A DNA stretch of 13,477 nt, from the NCBI GenBank assembly GCA_004335635.1, contig QAXH01004199.1:7615-21091 (forward strand). The letters are read 5' to 3'. Position 1 is the first letter of the stretch; every line of letters starts with the position of its first letter. Positions 9,297 through 13,477 of this stretch are shown here, in pieces. This stretch comes from Chloromonas sp. AAM2. Lineage: Eukaryota; Chlorophyta; Chlorophyceae; Chlamydomonadales; Chlamydomonadaceae. A model generated the notes under the pieces. That model searched no databases, was not told the DNA's origin, and saw nothing but the letters and a program-made list of their open reading frames with translations. The position numbers were made by a program, and so were the translations under genes.

Positions 9297-9694
9297 GGCG
9301 AGATGTGCCTGTCCAGGCGTTGCCGCAAAAGGGGCACGTGCAACCAGGCGGAAAAGTCGGCTGCTGCACACCACACGCTGCAGAAGAAGATGCAGAACGC
9401 CTATGATTAAGGAATTACGACTGACAGCTCAGTCAGCCTCAGATCTGAAGGTCGTAACTGTGATCGTCAAACGCTTGGGTGCGGGATCGGTAACTCACAA
9501 ACAACTTCATCATCCATCAATGTTTATCAACAACGAAAGCATGTTCCCTTCAGTTGGCCATGTCGGTTATGCCGTTGCCGGATTTTGAAGCAGGATTTGT
9601 GACCGGCATGAGCAAGGCACAATTGGAGGCTATCTTACATCGCATATCACGGCTAAGAATTCTCGCGGGTTCTCCGCGCACGCAAACATCACAA
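9297..9694 (+). promoter_or_regulatory. Divergent intergenic region, probable shared promoter
   Basis: About 400 bases separate the proposed start of the minus-strand exonuclease gene from the plus-strand cyclophilin ATG, so both promoters and 5' leaders must lie here or overlap neighbouring exons. I see no convincing TATA box and no clear heat-shock element; a GAA/TTC-like cluster near 9655-9674 is too weak to call. If the exonuclease starts at 8605 instead, the region would extend to about 1.1 kb. Confidence 0.5.
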
Positions 9695-11382
9695 ATGGCT
9701 CGGCTTCAAGTGCTCGCGATTTTGGGTCTTTGTTTGGCAGCTGTGTCATTCGTGGACGCTAAGAAGAACAAAGAAGAAATCACACAGAAGGTACGCTGCA
9801 CCTGGCTGTGATCAACTTCATTGCGATGGAGATCTGCCCAACTCAATTGACAATCGTGCACACACATTCGCTGTTCGCAGGTTTACTTCGATGTCGAGAT
9901 CGATGGCAAGCCTGCAGGTCAGATCCAGCACGTCTTGATGTGTCCTCGAAGCTCATCGAATCCTTGCAGCTGGACACGTCAGACGACTTGCTCTCATACT
10001 TTTCTAGCCGCGTCGCAATGCAGGTCGCGTTGTGATGGGACTGTTCGGCAAGACTGTGAGTTTGAAGCCCGCTTCCCAATGCATGTGACAACACTCCGAG
10101 ATGAATCCCGGCAAGGAGTGTCCGGGCAATGTGGTTGTTGCAGGTACCCAAGACTGTCGAGAACTTCAAGGCACTGTGCACCGGCGAAAAGGGCAAGGGC
10201 CAGGCCGGTGTCCCCTTGCACTTCAAGGGTGAGCAGGGCAGGCCATGACATGTGACTGGTGATCACTTCCTTTTTTATCTCTAAGCCAGAGTTGCTGCAG
10301 GGTAGTGCGCACTTGCCACGGCCTGCAGGCAAGACTGCATGCGTCTGCCCATACACACTAGCAGTTTTGTTCGACAGTGCTCAACACCTACCCGGCGCAG
10401 ACTTCGGCCACGACAACTCAATGCAGTGTTCAGTGTCCAGTCAACCAGTGCTTCTATTACCTGGTTTCCATGCAGGCTCCAAGTTCCACCGCATCATCCC
10501 CCAGTTCATGATCCAGGGAGGCGACTTCACTCGCGGTGACGGCACTGGTGGCGAGTCCATCTATGGCTCACGCTTCCAGGTCAGTAAAGCCACAGCCCAG
10601 CAAACCACCAGTGCCCTATCTTTTGCAGAGCTTCCACGAGGTATGGCTGAAGTGAAGGTTGCGTTGCAGCAAGATCAAACGTGCAAATGCATGCACTTTG
10701 TGCAGGACGAGAACTTTGAGATCAAGCACACTGCCCCAGGCTACCTGTCCATGGCAAATGCAGGCCCAGACACAAACGGCTCCCAGGTGAGGGATTTGAT
10801 GCATCTGTCAACGGGAGGGAAGATGCGAGTTAGTACACATGTGCAATCTGCACTGCAGCCATTGGCCATGAGGAACAATGAGAACGGAAGTGATGATGTG
10901 ATGCCAGCATACAACGAATGTACAATGGCATCATGAAGGACTGGGATTATTTGTGAGTTCAAACTTGCCTGACGACCTTAATTTGTCAGTGCTTCACCTG
11001 GTGGCTGTTTGCTTGTTATCTGTAGTTCTTCATTACAACAGTGGAGACCAGCTGGCTGGACAACAGGCATGTGGTGTTCGGAAAGGGTAAGTCAGGCGGC
11101 TTAGCGTCCACAAGAGCTTTCCTACCTCCAGACTACTGCAGCGCTAAGCACGAACATTCCGTGAACTTGTGTACACTTGCAAACAGGCTTTCAGTCCAAG
11201 GATGGCATGCTGATCAAGCCTGCAACTTGGCATTCTGCTGTTGCTAAATGTGGCCTTGACTTGTGGCTGCCCATGCAGTGATCGAGGGTATGGACGTGGT
11301 GATGAAGATCGAGGCCCAGGGCACCTCAAGCGGTACCCCCAAGGCAAAGGTCACCATTGCCGACTCTGGCGTGCTCAACTAG
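9695..11382 (+). CDS. Secretory/ER cyclophilin-type peptidyl-prolyl cis-trans isomerase
   Basis: Catalyses cis-trans isomerisation of X-Pro bonds, assisting protein folding in the secretory pathway. Exons: 9695-9790, 9881-9917, 10024-10055, 10144-10228, 10476-10579, 10706-10786, 11026-11086, 11279-11382. All introns are GT-AG and phases match, giving 199 residues and a TAG stop. Residues 1-22 form a signal peptide (hydrophobic [13 protein letters not shown], cleavage probably after VDA). The cyclophilin domain fills about 33-197. Active-site residues by comparison with human CypA are all present: R89, F94, M95, Q97, A135, N136, Q145, F147, W155, L156, H160. A longer loop at 70-84 ([13 protein letters not shown]) and the end [14 protein letters not shown] resemble plant ER cyclophilins of the CYP20-1 type. 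There is no KDEL-type tail (it ends SGVLN), so ER retention is uncertain. The ATG has A at -3 and gives the signal peptide; the same frame is open further upstream but shows no coding character. Confidence 0.97.
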
Positions 11383-11569
11383 ACTGGCATTCATTTTCAA
11401 CGGCGGGAACCTCAATGGCTCTTGCCCTTGTTGTGTCAGTGCCTGCATGTTTCATGTTCAGCAGCAGATGATGTACAGAACCTGTCTGCATCCACCTTGA
11501 ATGGGGGAATAGTTTTGCCTGGTGTAGCAGACTGGATGCATGTTCGGGAGTAGAATCGTGTACAGACTC

Positions 11570-11574
11570 TGTAA
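11570..11574 (+). terminator. TGTAA polyadenylation-type signal after the cyclophilin gene
   Basis: TGTAA lies 188 bases after the cyclophilin stop codon. UGUAA is the known poly(A) signal of volvocalean green algae, usually 10-20 bases before cleavage. This predicts a 3' UTR of roughly 200 bases, ending near 11585-11595. A five-base motif can occur by chance, so its position after a complete gene is the main support. Confidence 0.5.
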
Positions 11575-11611
11575 TATGAAGTGCTCAACTGCGGAGCACT
11601 CACCACGCCAC

Positions 11612-11724
11612 TCAGTCTAGTCCACCCACACTGGACAGATTGCTTTCCCTGGGGGCTTCTACAGCGCTCTTCCACTCCTTGTGGCGAACCCAAAAGCCGT
11701 GTTTCTCGAGCCAGCTCATGTAGA
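11612..11724 (-). other. Candidate 3'-terminal exon of the leucine-rich gene
   Basis: Behind a good acceptor (CAGTGCAG, AG ending at 11725) an open stretch encodes YMSWLEKHGFWVRHKEWK and ends with a TGA at 11614-11612. Tryptophan- and lysine-rich, non-repetitive composition suggests real coding sequence. It needs one base carried over from the previous exon. A weak donor TTCA|GTCACT near the end of the 392-codon frame would supply that phase, but I cannot find a convincing strong donor. It could instead belong to another transcript. Confidence 0.35.
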
Positions 11725-11974
11725 CTGCACTGGTATCTGATCACCATGAACACGGGCTTGTTTGCTGTCTCTGGTGTATATTCACAGAAGTTGCAGCAGA
11801 AGGGCCACCTCCCTTTCTGGCAGCCCTTGTCCACAGCTGCTATTTGCGAGTTGTCCAATGTACAAAACCTGCTAAAGCTCATGCCTGTAGTGTGGCACGT
11901 TGTCAACCACCACCCGAGTGACATGGGCCGGAAGCAGTGTGAACAGGCTACGTGGGTCTTGAGGCATGCCATCA

Positions 11975-13153
11975 TCAGTGACTGAACTCCATGCATGTGA
12001 TTGTGGAAGGGGTTGCAGCTAAGATGGCTATCACACTAGATGTCAGGTCACACACACAGAGTTTGAGGTTGCCTGTTAGGCGTTGTGTGCTCAGGCGAAT
12101 GAGACGGTCTTGTTGGTCCTTGCAACAATTAAGCGGATACACCCTGAATACCGGCTCGCCAAGAACGTTATGGTAAGCGCTCAGTCCATGGTGTGCCTCA
12201 AACACAAGGTTTGGGCATCGTTCCAGGACAGACAAGGCTCTGGCATTGTTGTCATGTCGCCACGTGTAGAGAGACGTTCGCACTGTGCAGTGGTGGATGC
12301 TCTTCAGCGGAAGTGCGGCCAGCCGCTGAAGTGATGAGGCATAAAGGACCAGCTCCTTCCACTGGCATGATGCATCGGCATAGTTGTGCTCAATGTCCAA
12401 CCAGGGCAGTGATACGAGTGACAGGCTAATGTGAGCCAACAGCTTCTGAAATGCAGCATCCTTGAGGTTACCTTCGGCCAATGACAGCTGCTGTAGTGTT
12501 GGCATCTGCTCCAAGCAATCAAACATGCCGTGGTCGTCTGTGATGATCCGCTGAAGCTGGGCTGGATCCACTATTTGGGGCAGCAAGGTGCTCAAGATCG
12601 TGCCGTGTGGCTGGCACATCATACACTCTAGGCTGCACACGCTGAAAGCAGTGCTCTGATTGTCACCGCGGCCCGGCGTTACCTGGCTGTCCACTTCAGC
12701 ATCTGTTATGAACAGGCAGCGCAGTAGCACCAGCTCTTGAATGCGTGGCAGGCCCCTGTGCAGTGCCAGGAGCATCTGGGGCGAGGTATGCATGTCATGC
12801 AGGGCCAGGCTGGTGATGCACTGCCATGCGCCATCTGAGAGTGGCACCATGCCTTTCTGCATGACTGCAATGCCAGCTGCATGGCCGTTGCATGACTGTA
12901 ATGCCAGCTGCATGGCCGCTGCAACACGAGCCTGGACACTCCTGCTGTTGCCACTGTCACTGGCCGGTGAACAGTCCAGGCACAGCCTGGTACGTGGGGC
13001 GTTCCACAGAACCAATTGTGCCATAGCACTGCTGCTGCGAAACAGGCTGAGCCGCTCGGCAGGTTCCAGGTGGTCGCGCAGCACGAGGGACAGCACCTCA
13101 TGCAGGGGCAGGCCTGCCAAGCAGTACAACGCAGAAACGTACAGCTCATGCAT
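11975..13153 (-). CDS. Leucine-rich protein with F-box-like N-terminus, function unknown
   Basis: A 392-codon open frame from the first in-frame ATG (13153-13151); an upstream GTG at 13204 has a TGA just before it. I do not recognise the protein. Residues about 14-49 (GLPLHEVLSLVLRD, then ERLSLFRSSSAMAQLVL) resemble an F-box: a leucine-proline start, helical leucines, and a terminal hydrophobic patch. Leucine-rich-repeat-like segments follow at about 114-148 (ITSLALHDMH, IQELVLLRC), 214-258 (MPTLQQLSLAEGNL, LVSLPWLDIEHN) and 270-320. If real, it would be a substrate receptor for an SCF ubiquitin ligase, but that is inference. It is convergent with the cyclophilin gene. The frame ends abruptly at 11975, and coding-like sequence continues beyond in other frames, so the C-terminus is probably misdefined by an unrecognised intron or a frameshift. 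Confidence 0.55.
   Translation of the reverse strand: MHELYVSALYCLAGLPLHEVLSLVLRDHLEPAERLSLFRSSSAMAQLVLWNAPRTRLCLDCSPASDSGNSRSVQARVAAAMQLALQSCNGHAAGIAVMQKGMVPLSDGAWQCITSLALHDMHTSPQMLLALHRGLPRIQELVLLRCLFITDAEVDSQVTPGRGDNQSTAFSVCSLECMMCQPHGTILSTLLPQIVDPAQLQRIITDDHGMFDCLEQMPTLQQLSLAEGNLKDAAFQKLLAHISLSLVSLPWLDIEHNYADASCQWKELVLYASSLQRLAALPLKSIHHCTVRTSLYTWRHDNNARALSVLERCPNLVFEAHHGLSAYHNVLGEPVFRVYPLNCCKDQQDRLIRLSTQRLTGNLKLCVCDLTSSVIAILAATPSTITCMEFSH
12859..12920. repeat. 31-bp tandem duplication inside the leucine-rich ORF
   Basis: Two adjacent 31-base copies (12859-12889 and 12890-12920) match at 29 of 31 positions. The length is not a multiple of three, so the two copies are read in different frames (AAMQLALQS and then CNGHAAGIAVMQ). 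The reading frame nevertheless stays open on both sides. Confidence 0.9.
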
Positions 13154-13477
13154 ATGCGTTTGTGAGACATGCACCCACGCCAGACCGCCCAAGCATGCAT
13201 TCACTGGTCACATGGCCTCGAGGTTTAGGACCTGTGTCTGAGTCTGCAGTACCTTGTTGTCCGGACAAGCAGAGAGTGCCGAGATGACTAGTAATAATGA
13301 TGTTTCAAATGTGCTCTTCAGACTGCTTTTAGCACACCTCATCGACGATTGTGATGCATGCCTACAACCTGCCCGCTAGCCGCAACTAGGCAACTAGGCA
13401 GGAGGGGAGCAAACGAGTTACAGACAGACCCTAGTTAGGAGTGACCCCTTTTCTTCACGGGGTTGGCTTAGTTACCC
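13154..13477. other. No recognisable feature
   Basis: Upstream side of the minus-strand leucine-rich gene. I see no ORF with coding character, no repeat array beyond a short CAACTAGG doublet near 13383-13398, and no clear promoter motif. It should contain that gene's 5' leader and promoter if the start at 13153 is right. Confidence 0.5.

Larger units (their letters stand above)
11383..11974. other. Convergent intergenic region
   Basis: The first ~190 bases are the probable cyclophilin 3' UTR, up to the TGTAA. The remainder contains minus-strand coding-like pieces: a frame from about 11985 to 11872 reading SVTDDGMPQDPRS, then LPAHVTRVVVDNV, and the candidate exon at 11612-11724. No TGTAA is visible on the minus strand in this interval, so the 3' end of the minus-strand gene is not located. 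Confidence 0.5.

Noticed and set aside
9554..9694. Upstream in-frame extension of the cyclophilin start
   Set aside because: Starting at 9554 would bury the clear signal peptide about 47 residues inside the protein; the ATG at 9695 has a better context.
10259..10936. 225-codon plus-strand open frame
   Set aside because: It reads through introns between cyclophilin exons 5 and 6; the spliced model matches the cyclophilin family residue by residue.
11436..11996. 186-codon minus-strand open frame in the convergent region
   Set aside because: Cys/Arg/Ser-rich with no recognisable domain, and it overlaps better coding candidates in other frames.

Overview
The window looks like nuclear DNA of a green alga, probably chlorophycean. 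The evidence is intron-dense genes with GT-AG introns, many (CA)n tracts and minisatellites inside introns, a TGTAA polyadenylation-type signal after the cyclophilin gene, and plant-type features in that cyclophilin. Species cannot be named from sequence alone. There is no prokaryotic operon, phage, CRISPR or IS structure.

Layout. (1) Positions 182 to about 9296, minus strand: a long split gene for a DIS3L2/SOV-type 3'-5' exoribonuclease (RNase II family). I could chain 17 exons with consistent splice phases, 819 codons in all. They run from a disordered Pro/Ser-rich N-terminus through two cold-shock domains into the RNB catalytic domain. The gene runs off the left edge: the rest of the RNB domain and any S1 domain lie outside. 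(2) Positions 9297-9694: a short divergent intergenic region, probably a shared promoter. (3) Positions 9695-11382, plus strand: a complete 8-exon gene for a 199-residue secretory/ER cyclophilin with all active-site residues. (4) Positions 11383-11974: a convergent 3' region that also holds a candidate last exon of the next gene. (5) Positions 11975-13153, minus strand: a large open frame of 392 codons, leucine-rich and with an F-box-like N-terminus, function unknown. Positions 13154-13477 show nothing recognisable.

The most notable structure is in the exonuclease gene. At least five different tandem repeats sit directly on, or within about 12 bases of, its splice sites: a 22/23-bp telomere-like array, a 12-bp array, a 19-bp array, a (GT)n tract and a 39-bp array. 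The 39-bp array repeats the splice acceptor itself and stays open in the gene's frame, so acceptor choice could insert 13-residue modules into the second cold-shock domain. I found no evidence of a wholly new biological system. The three genes have no obvious shared pathway.
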